DNA of 64,000 nucleotides from Asaia sp037151935. Lineage in GTDB: Bacteria; Pseudomonadota; Alphaproteobacteria; Acetobacterales; Acetobacteraceae. Location: positions 1,364,001 to 1,428,000 of the forward strand of contig NZ_CP157575.1 of assembly GCF_051628905.1 (NCBI RefSeq), read 5' to 3'. Shown in pieces: positions 1 through 12,000 of the stretch. The position numbers and the translations under genes are program-made. Under the pieces are notes generated by a model that was not told the origin of the DNA, ran no database searches, and saw only the letters and a program-made list of their open reading frames with translations. Within the stretch, counting starts at the first letter, position 1. Every line of letters begins with the position of its first letter.

Positions 1-3000
1 CGTATCGGCGCGCGTACCCGTCTCCCTCTTGTTGATCTCGCCGTAGTACCCGTCGAGCATGATCAAATGGGCCACCTCCCGTCCTTGCGCTTCCAGGGCT
101 TCGCATATCGCATGTGCGGCTACAGCGCCGAACGACCAACCCAGAATATAGTAGGGACCACTCGGCTGCTTTCTTATGATCTGATCGACATAATCCGCTA
201 CCAGCTCCATCATGGTCGCAGGAAGACGCTCGCCGTCTTCAAGACCGCGGGCCTGGATAGCGTAGATGGCCCTCTGCTCACATTTATCGTCGACAAGATT
301 CCGGAATGGCCAAACGAGTCCAGCTCCTCCGTGAATACAGAATAGGGGCTCTCGCTCTCCTCCAGCCTTGATTACGGTGAGACTACCTCCGTCGATATGT
401 TCGATTTTCTCCATGGCGGTGGCGAGTGCGCAGACGGTGGGGGCCTCGAAGATGGTGCGTATGGGCAGGCTGACGGAGAAAATATTGCGGATCCGGCTGA
501 TGAGGCGCGTCGCCAGCAGGGAGTGACCGCCGAGATCGAAGAAGCTCGTATCGATATCCACGCTCTCGCGATCGAGAAGCTCGGCAAACAGCGAACACAG
601 CACGGCCTCACGCGGCGTACGGGGTGCGCGTCCGCTCTGCAGATCAGCGAAATCCGGAACCGGCAATGCCTTTCTGTCGAGCTTGCCATTCGTCGTCAGC
701 GGCAGGGCCTCGAGCGCGACAATGGCGCTGGGCACCATGTAGTCGGGAAGTTCATGCGCCAGCGCATTGCGCAGCGCGGCACTGTCGGGAACATGCCCCG
801 GCTCCGGCACCACATAGGCCACCAGACGCGGATCGTCCTTCCTGTCCTCGCGCAGGATGACCGCCGCCGCACGCAGGCCGGGCTGTTCCTGCAGCCTTGT
901 CTCGATCTCGCCCGGCTCCACACGAAAGCCGCGGATCTTGATCTGGTGATCGATACGCCCAAGGAAGAGAATGGTCCCGTCGGGCTGGTAACAGGCCAGA
1001 TCGCCTGTGCGATAGAGCCTGCCATGACCATCCGCGCAGAAGGGATCGGCGATGAAGCGCTCTGCCGTCAGTTCGGGCTGGTTGAGATAGCCACGCGCCA
1101 CACCATGGCCGCCGATATGCAGCTCTCCCGATACGCCAGGCGGCACAGGATGACCCGCAGGATCGAGAATATACAGCTGCGTATTCGCAATCGGCCGACC
1201 GATCGGCACAGAATGCAAACCCGTCACGTCACGCGGGCATTCCCAGTGCGTGACATAAACAGTCGTCTCGGTCGGGCCGTAAATGTTGATAACTGAGGAC
1301 TGACTTACTTCATGAACACGCGTGATGACATCTGCACCGAGAGCTTCACCCCCAAAAAACAGATATTGGAGAGAATTATTGAATTGCAGACCAAAATCGA
1401 TTTTGAACAGTGCCTGAGGAAGAAGCGTATGCGTAATTTTCTCACGGATCATGAACTGCCAGAGTGTTTCGACGCTCTGTCGCTGCTCCTGAGTGATCAG
1501 GCAGAGTTCTGCACCTGCGGTAAGCGCCATAACGATTTCGAATATGCTGGCATCGAAACTGCATGACGAGAACTGCAGCACACGGCTGCGGCAGGTAGCG
1601 GCGAAATCACGCTTTTGCGCCACGTGCAAAGCCACGGCGTTGATGTGCTCGACCGCAACCCCCTTTGGCTGTCCTGTGGAGCCGGAGGTGTAGATGATAT
1701 AGGCGAGGTTACGGCTGGTCAGTCCCAGGCGGTGACGATCGGGATTGCCCGTCTCACGCGCCTGCCAGGGCGTGACGGGCGCGCAGACATCGCACAGGAT
1801 GGTATCGTGCGCCGCCCAGTCCCCCAGCGCGGCAAGCCCCGAGGCATCGTGCAGCAGGACCGCCGGGCGCGCATCGTCGAGAACACGCTGCAAACGGCCT
1901 GAGGCATAGGACGGATCAAGCGGCAGATAGGCCCCGCCCGCCTTGAGGATCGCAAGAAGCGCTATCATCATCTCGGGCGAGCGGTCCAGACAGACCGCAA
2001 CCGGCATGTCAGGCCCGATACCCAGCGCAATCAGATGATGCGCCAGACGGTTGGCCCGGATATTGAGCTCCGCATAGCTGAGCGTATGCCCCTCGAAACT
2101 CACCGCAGGGGCATCAGGCGTCATCGCCACCTGCTGCTCGATCAGCTCATGCAGGCACAGCGTGTCAGGATACGACAGCGCCGTATCGTTCCACGACACA
2201 AGAACCTTCTGCCTCTCCTCCGGCAGCAGGATATCCATTCCCCCAACAACAGCATCCGGCTTCAGAACGAGGCTCTGCAGGATCATGCAGAAGCGCTCGG
2301 CCATGGCACTGATTGTGCTGCGCTCGAACAGATCCGTATCGAACTCGATCTCACCTCCAAGACCGCCATCATGATCCGTCAGACTGAACGTCAGGTCGAA
2401 TTTGGCACTCGCTGTCCTGCCCCTGAGATAACCCACCTCCAGACCGGGCAGATCGATCTGCGGCATCCCCATATTGCCCAGCGCCAGCATGACCTGGAAA
2501 AGCGGGTGATGGTTCTGCGCCCGGTTCGGATTGACGAGACCGACAATCCTTTCAAACGGTATATCCTGATGGGCAAAAGCCTCGAGGTTTTCCTGCCGGA
2601 TCCGGTCAATCAGAGACAGACCGGTCGTGTCCGAGGTCAGGCCTGTTCTCAGGACAAGCGTGTTGACGAAAAAGCCGACCAGCTTCTCCAGCGCCGTCTC
2701 GGTCCGCCCCGCAACCGGGGTACCGATAACAATGTCGTCCCCTGCCCCGAGCCGGTGCAGCAGCACAACCAGCGCCGCATGAAGCACCATGAAAACGCTC
2801 GCGCCGTGTGCACGGGCAAAATCCTGGACTGTCTCATAAAGCGCAGGCGTTATCGGCAGCGGCACCGCCTCTCCACGATAGCGCGCAACCGCAGGCCGTG
2901 GATGATCCAGGGGCAGGGCAATGCATTCGGGAATCCCGGCCAGCGTTCTGGACCAGTACCCTGCCTGCCGGGCAAAGAGACTATCCTCGCCCCCTGCCTC

Positions 3001-6000
3001 ATCCAGCAATCCGGCCTGCCACAGCGTGTAGTCGGCATACTGGATGACCAGTGCCTCCTGATCGGGCGCTTCTGCAGACAGCCGCGCCACATAGGCAGTC
3101 GACAGATCGTGCATCAGCGGACGCAGCGACCAGCCATCCGAGGCAATATGATGCATCAGGATCAGCAGGATATGGGAGCGCGGACCGGTCTGGAACAGCG
3201 TGACATGCAGCGGCAGTTCATGCTCGATATCAATGGCACGCGCCGAGGCCGCATCCAGAATGTCCTGTATGTCCACCGCACTGACACTCTGTGCAGGCAG
3301 ATCGATGCGACAGCGCGCGTCATCAGGCGACAGCACGATCTGGCAGGCCTCGCCCTCGCTCTCCGCAAAGACAGTGCGCAGGCTTTCATGACGCCCGATC
3401 ACGTCGCACATTGCTGCCTGCAGCGCCCCATGATCGAGAACGCCTTCCAGGCGCAGGGCAAGCGGGATGTTATAGGTGGCAGAGGGTCCCTCTAGACGAT
3501 TGAGGAACCACAGCCGCTGCTGCGCTGCAGAAAGCGGCAGGACCTGCGGGCGCGTCTGCACTGTCAGAGGCAGGCGTGACAGCTCCTGATCGCCCTCCAT
3601 GGCGGTGGCGAGTGCGCAGACGGTGGGGGCCTCGAAGATGGTGCGTATGGGCAGGCTGACGGAGAAAATATTGCGGATCCGGCTGATGAGGCGCGTCGCC
3701 AGCAGGGAGTGACCGCCGAGATCGAAGAAGCTCGTATCGATATCCACGCTCTCGCGATCGAGAAGCTCGGCAAACAGCGAACACAGCACGGCCTCACGCG
3801 GCGTACGGGGTGCGCGTCCGCTCTGCAGATCAGCGAAATCCGGAACCGGCAATGCCTTTCTGTCGAGCTTGCCATTCGTCGTCAGCGGCAGGGCCTCGAG
3901 CGCGACAATGGCGCTGGGCACCATGTAGTCGGGAAGTTCATGCGCCAGCGCATTGCGCAGCGCGGCACTGTCGGGAACATGCCCCGGCTCCGGCACCACA
4001 TAGGCCACCAGACGCGGATCGTCCTTCCTGTCCTCGCGCAGGATGACCGCCGCCGCACGCAGGCCGGGCTGTTCCTGCAGCCTTGTCTCGATCTCGCCCG
4101 GCTCCACACGAAAGCCGCGGATCTTGATCTGGTGATCGATACGCCCAAGGAAGAGAATGGTCCCGTCGGGCTGGTAGCAGGCCAGATCGCCTGTGCGATA
4201 GAGCCTGCCATGACCATCCGCGCAGAAGGGATCGGCGATGAAGCGCTCTGCCGTCAGCTCGGGCTGGTTGAGATAGCCACGCGCCACACCATGACCGCCG
4301 ATATGCAGCTCTCCCGATACGCCAGGCGGCACAGGATGACCCGCAGGATCGAGAATATACAGCTGCGTATTCGCAATCGGCCGACCGATCGGCACAGAAT
4401 GCAAACCCGTCACGTCACGCGGGCACTCCCAGCAAGTCGCATAGACGCTGGCTTCGGTCGGCCCATAAGCGTTTATGATCTTGGCTGATACTAACGAGGC
4501 ACAATAACGCACCACGTCAGGATCGAGAGCTTCGCCCCCAAAAACAAGATGCGAAAGCGCAGAGAGCGGTTCAAGATCAAGCCGCTCTCTGAACAGAGCC
4601 TGTGGGAGTACCGCATGTGTAATGCGGCGCACGCCCATGAACTGCCAGAGTGTTTCGACGCTCTGTCGCTGCTCCTGGGTAATGAGACAGAGTTCTGCAC
4701 CTGCGGTAAGCGCCATAACGATTTCGAATATGCTGGCATCGAAACTGCATGACGAGAACTGCAGCACACGGCTGCGGCAGGTAGCGGCGAAATCACGCTT
4801 TTGCGCCACGTGCAAAGCCACGGCGTTGATGTGCTCGACCGCAACCCCCTTTGGCTGTCCTGTGGAGCCGGAGGTGTAGATGATATAGGCGAGGTTACGG
4901 CTGGTCAGTCCCAGGCGGTGACGATCGGGATTGCCCGTCTCACGCGCCTGCCAGGGCGTGACGGGCGCGCAGACATCGCACAGGATGGTATCGTGCGCCG
5001 CCCAGTCCCCCAGCGCGGCAAGCCCCGAGGCATCGTGCAGCAGGACCGCCGGGCGCGCATCGTCGAGAACACGCTGCAAACGGCCTGAGGCATAGGACGG
5101 ATCAAGCGGCAGATAGGCCCCGCCCGCCTTGAGGATCGCAAGAAGCGCTATCATCATCTCGGGCGAGCGGTCCAGACAGACCGCAACCGGCATGTCAGGC
5201 CCGATACCCAGCGCAATCAGATGATGCGCCAGACGGTTGGCCCGGATATTGAGCTCCGCATAGCTGAGCGTATGCCCCTCGAAACTCACCGCAGGGGCAT
5301 CAGGCGTCATCGCCACCTGCTGCTCGATCAGCTCATGCAGGCACAGCGTGTCAGGATACGACAGCGCCGTATCGTTCCACGACACAAGAACCTTCTGCCT
5401 CTCCTCCGGCAGCAGGATATCCATTCCCCCAACAACAGCATCCGGCTTCAGAACGAGGCTCTGCAGGATCATGCAGAAGCGCTCGGCCATGGCACTGATT
5501 GTGCTGCGCTCGAACAGATCCGTATCGAACTCGATCTCACCTCCAAGACCGCCATCATGATCCGTCAGACTGAACGTCAGGTCGAATTTGGCACTCGCTG
5601 TCCTGCCCCTGAGATAACCCACCTCCAGACCGGGCAGATCGATCTGCGGCATCCCCATATTGCCCAGCGCCAGCATGACCTGGAAAAGCGGGTGATGGTT
5701 CTGCGCCCGGTTCGGATTGACGAGACCGACAATCCTTTCAAACGGTATATCCTGATGGGCAAAAGCCTCGAGGTTTTCCTGCCGGATCCGGTCAATCAGA
5801 GACAGACCGGTCGTGTCCGAGGTCAGGCCTGTTCTCAGGACAAGCGTGTTGACAAAAAAGCCGACCAGCTTCTCCAGCGCCGTCTCGGTCCGCCCCGCAA
5901 CCGGGGTACCGATAACAATGTCGTCCCCTGCCCCGAGCCGGTGCAGCAGCACAACCAGCGCCGCATGAAGCACCATGAAAACGCTCGCGCCGTGTGCACG

Positions 6001-9000
6001 GGCAAAATCCTGGACCGTCTCATAAAGCGCAGGCGTTATCGGCAGCGGCACCGCCTCTCCACGATAGCGCGCAACCGCAGGCCGTGGATGATCCAGGGGC
6101 AGAGCAATGCATTCGGGAATCCCGGCCAGCGTTCTGGACCAGTACCCTGCCTGCCGGGCAAAGAGACTATCCTCGCCCCCTGCCTCATCCAGCAATCCGG
6201 CCTGCCACAGCGTGTAGTCGGCATACTGGATGACCAGTGCCTCCTGATCGGGCGCTTCTGCAGATAGCCGCGCCACATAGGCAGTCGACAGATCGTGCAT
6301 CAGCGGACGCAGCGACCAGCCATCCGAGGCAATATGATGCATCAGGATCAGCAGGATATGGGAGCGCGGACCGGTCTGGAACAGCGTGACATGCAGCGGC
6401 AGTTCATGCTCGATATCAATGGCACGCGCCGAGGCCGCATCCAGAATGTCCTGTATGTCCACCGCACTGACACTCTGTGCAGGCAGATCGATGCGACAGC
6501 GCGCGTCATCAGGCGACAGCACGATCTGGCAGGCCTCGCCCTCGCTCTCCGCAAAGACAGTGCGCAGGCTTTCATGACGCCCGATCACGTCGCACATTGC
6601 TGCCTGCAGCGCCCCATGATCGAGAACGCCTTCCAGGCGCAGGGCAAGCGGGATGTTATAGGTGGCAGAGGGTCCCTCTAGACGATTGAGGAACCACAGC
6701 CGCTGCTGCGCTGCAGAAAGCGGCAGGACCTGCGGGCGCGTCTGCACTGTCAGAGGCAGGCGTGACAGCTCCTGATCGCCCTCCATGGCGGTGGCGAGTG
6801 CGCAGACGGTGGGGGCCTCGAAGATGGTGCGTATGGGCAGGCTGACGGAGAAAATATTGCGGATCCGGCTGATGAGGCGCGTCGCCAGCAGGGAGTGACC
6901 GCCGAGATCGAAGAAGCTCGTATCGATATCCACGCTCTCGCGATCGAGAAGCTCGGCAAACAGCGAACACAGCACGGCCTCACGCGGCGTACGGGGTGCG
7001 CGTCCGCTCTGCAGATCAGCGAAATCCGGAACCGGCAATGCCTTTCTGTCGAGCTTGCCATTCGTCGTCAGCGGCAGGGCCTCGAGCGCGACAATGGCGC
7101 TGGGCACCATGTAGTCGGGAAGTTCATGCGCCAGCGCATTGCGCAGCGCGGCACTGTCGGGAACATGCCCCGGCTCCGGCACCACATAGGCCACCAGACG
7201 CGGATCGTCCTTCCTGTCCTCGCGCAGGATGACCGCCGCCGCACGCAGGCCGGGCTGTTCCTGCAGCCTTGTCTCGATCTCGCCCGGCTCCACACGAAAG
7301 CCGCGGATCTTGATCTGGTGATCGATACGCCCAAGGAAGAGAATGGTCCCGTCGGGCTGGTAACAGGCCAGATCGCCTGTGCGATAGAGCCTGCCATGAC
7401 CATCCGCGCAGAAGGGATCGGCGATGAAGCGCTCTGCCGTCAGCTCGGGCTGGTTGAGATAGCCACGCGCCACACCATGGCCGCCGATATGCAGCTCACC
7501 CGATACGCCGGGCGGCACAGGATGACCCGCAGGATCGAGAATATACAGCTGCGTATTCGCAATCGGCCGACCGATCGGCACAGAATGCAAACCCATAACG
7601 TCACGCGGGCACTCCCAGTGCGTGACATCGATAGCCGCTTCTGTCGGACCGTAGAGATTGCTCACATGAGCCCAGGGAAACAGCCTGCGACATTGCTGCA
7701 GCGTGACGACAGAGAGCGCCTCACCGCTGCAGATAATGCGCTTGAGCGTCACACATTCCTCAGGGCTGCTCTCATCGAGAAACAGGTCCAGCATGGAAGG
7801 CACGAAATGGAGCGTCGTAATGCGCTCCTGCGCAATGACCTCAGATAGATAGGTTGCATCCTTGTGGCCACCGGGCCGCGCCAGAACGAGACGGGCGCCT
7901 GCCAGGAGAGGCCAGAAAAACTCCCAGACCGACACGTCAAAGCCGAAGGAGGTCTTTTGCAGGACCACATCGCCGGCATCCAGCCTGTAGGCATGCTGCA
8001 TCCAGACCAGACGATTGACGATACCCCTATGCTCATTGCCAACCCCCTTTGGCTGTCCTGTGGAGCCGGAGGTGTAGATGATATAGGCGAGGTTACGGCT
8101 GGTCAGTCCCAGACGGTGACGATCGGGATTGCCCGTCTCACGCGCCTGCCAGGGGGTGACGGGAGCGCAGACATCGCACAGGATGGTATCGTGCGCCGCC
8201 CAGTCCCCCAGCGCGGCAAGTCCCGAGGCATCGTGCAGCAGGACCGCCGGGCGCGCATCGTCGAGAACACGCTGCAAACGGCCTGAGGCATAGGACGGAT
8301 CAAGCGGCAGATAGGCCCCGCCCGCCTTGAGGATCGCAAGAAGCGCTATCATCATCTCGGGCGAGCGGTCCAGACAGACCGCAACCGGCATGTCAGGCCC
8401 GATACCCAGCGCAATCAGATGATGCGCCAGACGGTTGGCCCGGATATTGAGCTCCGCATAGCTGAGCGTATGCCCCTCGAAACTCACCGCAGGGGCATCA
8501 GGCGTCATCGCCACCTGCTGCTCGATCAGCTCATGCAGGCACAGCGTGTCAGGATACGACAGCGCCGTATCGTTCCACGACACAAGAACCTTCTGCCTCT
8601 CCTCCGGCAGCAGGATATCCATTCCCCCAACAACAGCATCCGGCTTCAGAACGAGGCTCTGCAGGATCATGCAGAAGCGCTCGGCCATGGCACTGATTGT
8701 GCTGCGCTCGAACAGATCCGTATCGAACTCGATCTCACCTCCAAGACCGCCATCATGATCCGTCAGACTGAACGTCAGGTCGAATTTGGCACTCGCTGTC
8801 CTGCCCCTGAGATAACCCACCTCCAGACCGGGCAGATCGATCTGCGGCATCCCCATATTGCCCAGCGCCAGCATGACCTGGAAAAGCGGGTGATGGTTCT
8901 GCGCCCGGTTCGGATTGACGAGACCGACAATCCTTTCAAACGGTATATCCTGATGGGCAAAAGCCTCGAGGTTTTCCTGCCGGATCCGGTCAATCAGAGA

Positions 9001-12000
9001 CAGACCGGTCGTGTCCGAGGTCAGGCCTGTTCTCAGGACAAGCGTGTTGACAAAAAAGCCGACCAGCTTCTCCAGCGCCGTCTCGGTCCGCCCCGCAACC
9101 GGGGTACCGATAACAATGTCGTCCCCTGCCCCGAGCCGGTGCAGCAGCACAACCAGCGCCGCATGAAGCACCATGAAAACGCTCGCGCCGTGTGCACGGG
9201 CAAAATCCTGGACCGTCTCATAAAGCGCAGGCGTTATCGGCAGCGGCACTGCATCTCCACGATAGCGCGCAACCGCAGGCCGTGGATGATCCAGGGGCAG
9301 AGCAATGCATTCGGGAATCCCGGCCAGCGTTCTGGACCAGTACCCTGCCTGACGGACAAAGAGACTATCCTCGCCTCCTGTCTCGTCCAGCAATCCGGCC
9401 TGCCACAGCGTGTAGTCGGCATACTGGATGACCAGTGCCTCCTGATCGGGCGCTTCTGCAGACAGCCGCGCCACATAGGCAGTCGACAGATCGTGCATCA
9501 GCGGACGCAGCGACCAGCCATCCGAGGCAATATGATGCATCAGGATCAGCAGGATATGGGAGCGCGGACCGGTCTGGAACAGCGTGACATGCAGCGGCAG
9601 TTCATGCTCGATATCAATGGCACGCGCCGAGGCCGCATCCAGAATGTCCTGTATGTCCACCGCACTGACACTCTGTGCAGGCAGATCGATGCGACAGCGC
9701 GCGTCATCAGGCGACAGCACGATCTGGCAGGCCTCGCCCTCGCTCTCCGCAAAGACAGTGCGCAGGCTTTCATGACGCCCGATCACGTCGCACATTGCTG
9801 CCTGCAGCGCCCCATGATCGAGAACGCCTTCCAGGCGCAGGGCAAGCGGGATGTTATAGGTGGCAGAGGGTCCCTCTAGACGATTGAGGAACCACAGCCG
9901 CTGCTGCGCTGCAGAAAGCGGCAGGACCTGCGGGCGCGTCTGCACTGTCAGAGGCAGGCGTGACAGCTCCTGATCGCCCTCCATGGCGGTGGCGAGTGCG
10001 CAGACGGTGGGGGCCTCGAAGATGGTGCGTATGGGCAGGCTGACGGAGAAAATATTGCGGATCCGGCTGATGAGGCGCGTCGCCAGCAGGGAGTGACCGC
10101 CGAGATCGAAGAAGCTCGTATCGATATCCACGCTCTCGCGATCGAGAAGCTCGGCAAACAGCGAACACAGCACGGCCTCACGCGGCGTACGGGGTGCGCG
10201 TCCGCTCTGCAGATCAGCGAAATCCGGAACCGGCAATGCCTTTCTGTCGAGCTTGCCATTCGTCGTCAGCGGCAGGGCCTCGAGCGCGACAATGGCGCTG
10301 GGCACCATGTAGTCGGGAAGTTCATGCGCCAGCGCATTGCGCAGCGCGGCACTGTCGGGAACATGCCCCGGCTCCGGCACCACATAGGCCACCAGACGCG
10401 GATCGTCCTTCCTGTCCTCGCGCAGGATGACCGCCGCCGCACGCAGGCCGGGCTGTTCCTGCAGCCTTGTCTCGATCTCGCCCGGCTCCACACGAAAGCC
10501 GCGGATCTTGATCTGGTGATCGATACGCCCAAGGAAGAGAATGGTCCCGTCGGGCTGGTAACAGGCCAGATCGCCTGTGCGATAGAGCCTGCCATGACCA
10601 TCCGCGCAGAAGGGATCGGCGATGAAGCGCTCTGCCGTCAGCTCGGGCTGGTTGAGATAGCCACGCGCCACACCATGGCCGCCGATATGCAGCTCACCCG
10701 ATACGCCGGGCGGCACAGGATGACCCGCAGGATCGAGAATATACAGCTGCGTATTCGCAATCGGCCGACCGATCGGCACAGAATGCAAACCCATAACGTC
10801 ACGCGGGCACTCCCAGTGCGTGACATCGATAGCCGCTTCTGTCGGACCGTAGAGATTGCTCACATGAGCCCAGGGAAACAGCCTGCGACATTGCTGCAGC
10901 GTGACGACAGAGAGCGCCTCACCGCTGCAGATAATGCGCTTGAGCGTCACACATTCCTCAGGGCTGCTCTCATCGAGAAACAGGTCCAGCATGGAAGGCA
11001 CGAAATGGAGCGTCGTAATGCGCTCCTGCGCAATGACCTCAGATAGATAGGTTGCATCCTTGTGGCCACCGGGCCGCGCCAGAACGAGACGGGCGCCTGC
11101 CAGGAGAGGCCAGAAAAACTCCCAGACCGACACGTCAAAGCCGAAGGAGGTCTTTTGCAGGACCACATCGCCGGCATCCAGCCTGTAGGCATGCTGCATC
11201 CAGACCAGACGATTGACGATACCCCTATGCTCATTGCCAACCCCCTTTGGCTGTCCTGTGGAGCCGGAGGTGTAGATGATATAGGCGAGGTTACGGCTGG
11301 TCAGTCCCAGACGGTGACGATCGGGATTGCCCGTCTCACGCGCCTGCCAGGGGGTGACGGGAGCGCAGACATCGCACAGGATGGTATCGTGCGCCGCCCA
11401 GTCCCCCAGCGCGGCAAGTCCCGAGGCATCGTGCAGCAGGACCGCCGGGCGCGCATCGTCGAGAACACGCTGCAAACGGCCTGAGGCATAGGACGGATCA
11501 AGCGGCAGATAGGCCCCGCCCGCCTTGAGGATCGCAAGAAGCGCTATCATCATCTCGGGCGAGCGGTCCAGACAGACCGCAACCGGCATGTCAGGCCCGA
11601 TACCCAGCGCAATCAGATGATGCGCCAGACGGTTGGCCCGGATATTGAGCTCCGCATAGCTGAGCGTATGCCCCTCGAAACTCACCGCAGGGGCATCAGG
11701 CGTCATCGCCACCTGCTGCTCGATCAGCTCATGCAGGCACAGCGTGTCAGGATACGACAGCGCCGTATCGTTCCACGACACAAGAACCTTCTGCCTCTCC
11801 TCCGGCAGCAGGATATCCATTCCCCCAACAACAGCATCCGGCTTCAGAACGAGCTTCCTCAGCAACGCTTGCAGACTTCTTTCCAGCGTCCGCCCATCAA
11901 GCTGCTGATCAGAGCCGCTCGGTGGGGCATAGATGATTGCGAAGTCGTGCGCTGCCCCGCCGTTTATCCGGTAGAAAGTAAAATCATGATCTGCCTTCGG

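Noticed and set aside
397..9879. Long plus-strand frames up to 486 codons inside the NRPS region
   Set aside because: They lie opposite the minus-strand synthetase, repeat with each module and have odd Arg/Gln/His-rich composition. They are antisense shadows of a high-GC gene.
411..11853. CRISPR or tandem satellite as explanation for the repeats
   Set aside because: The unit is over 3 kb and encodes NRPS domains in frame. It is a module repeat, not an array.
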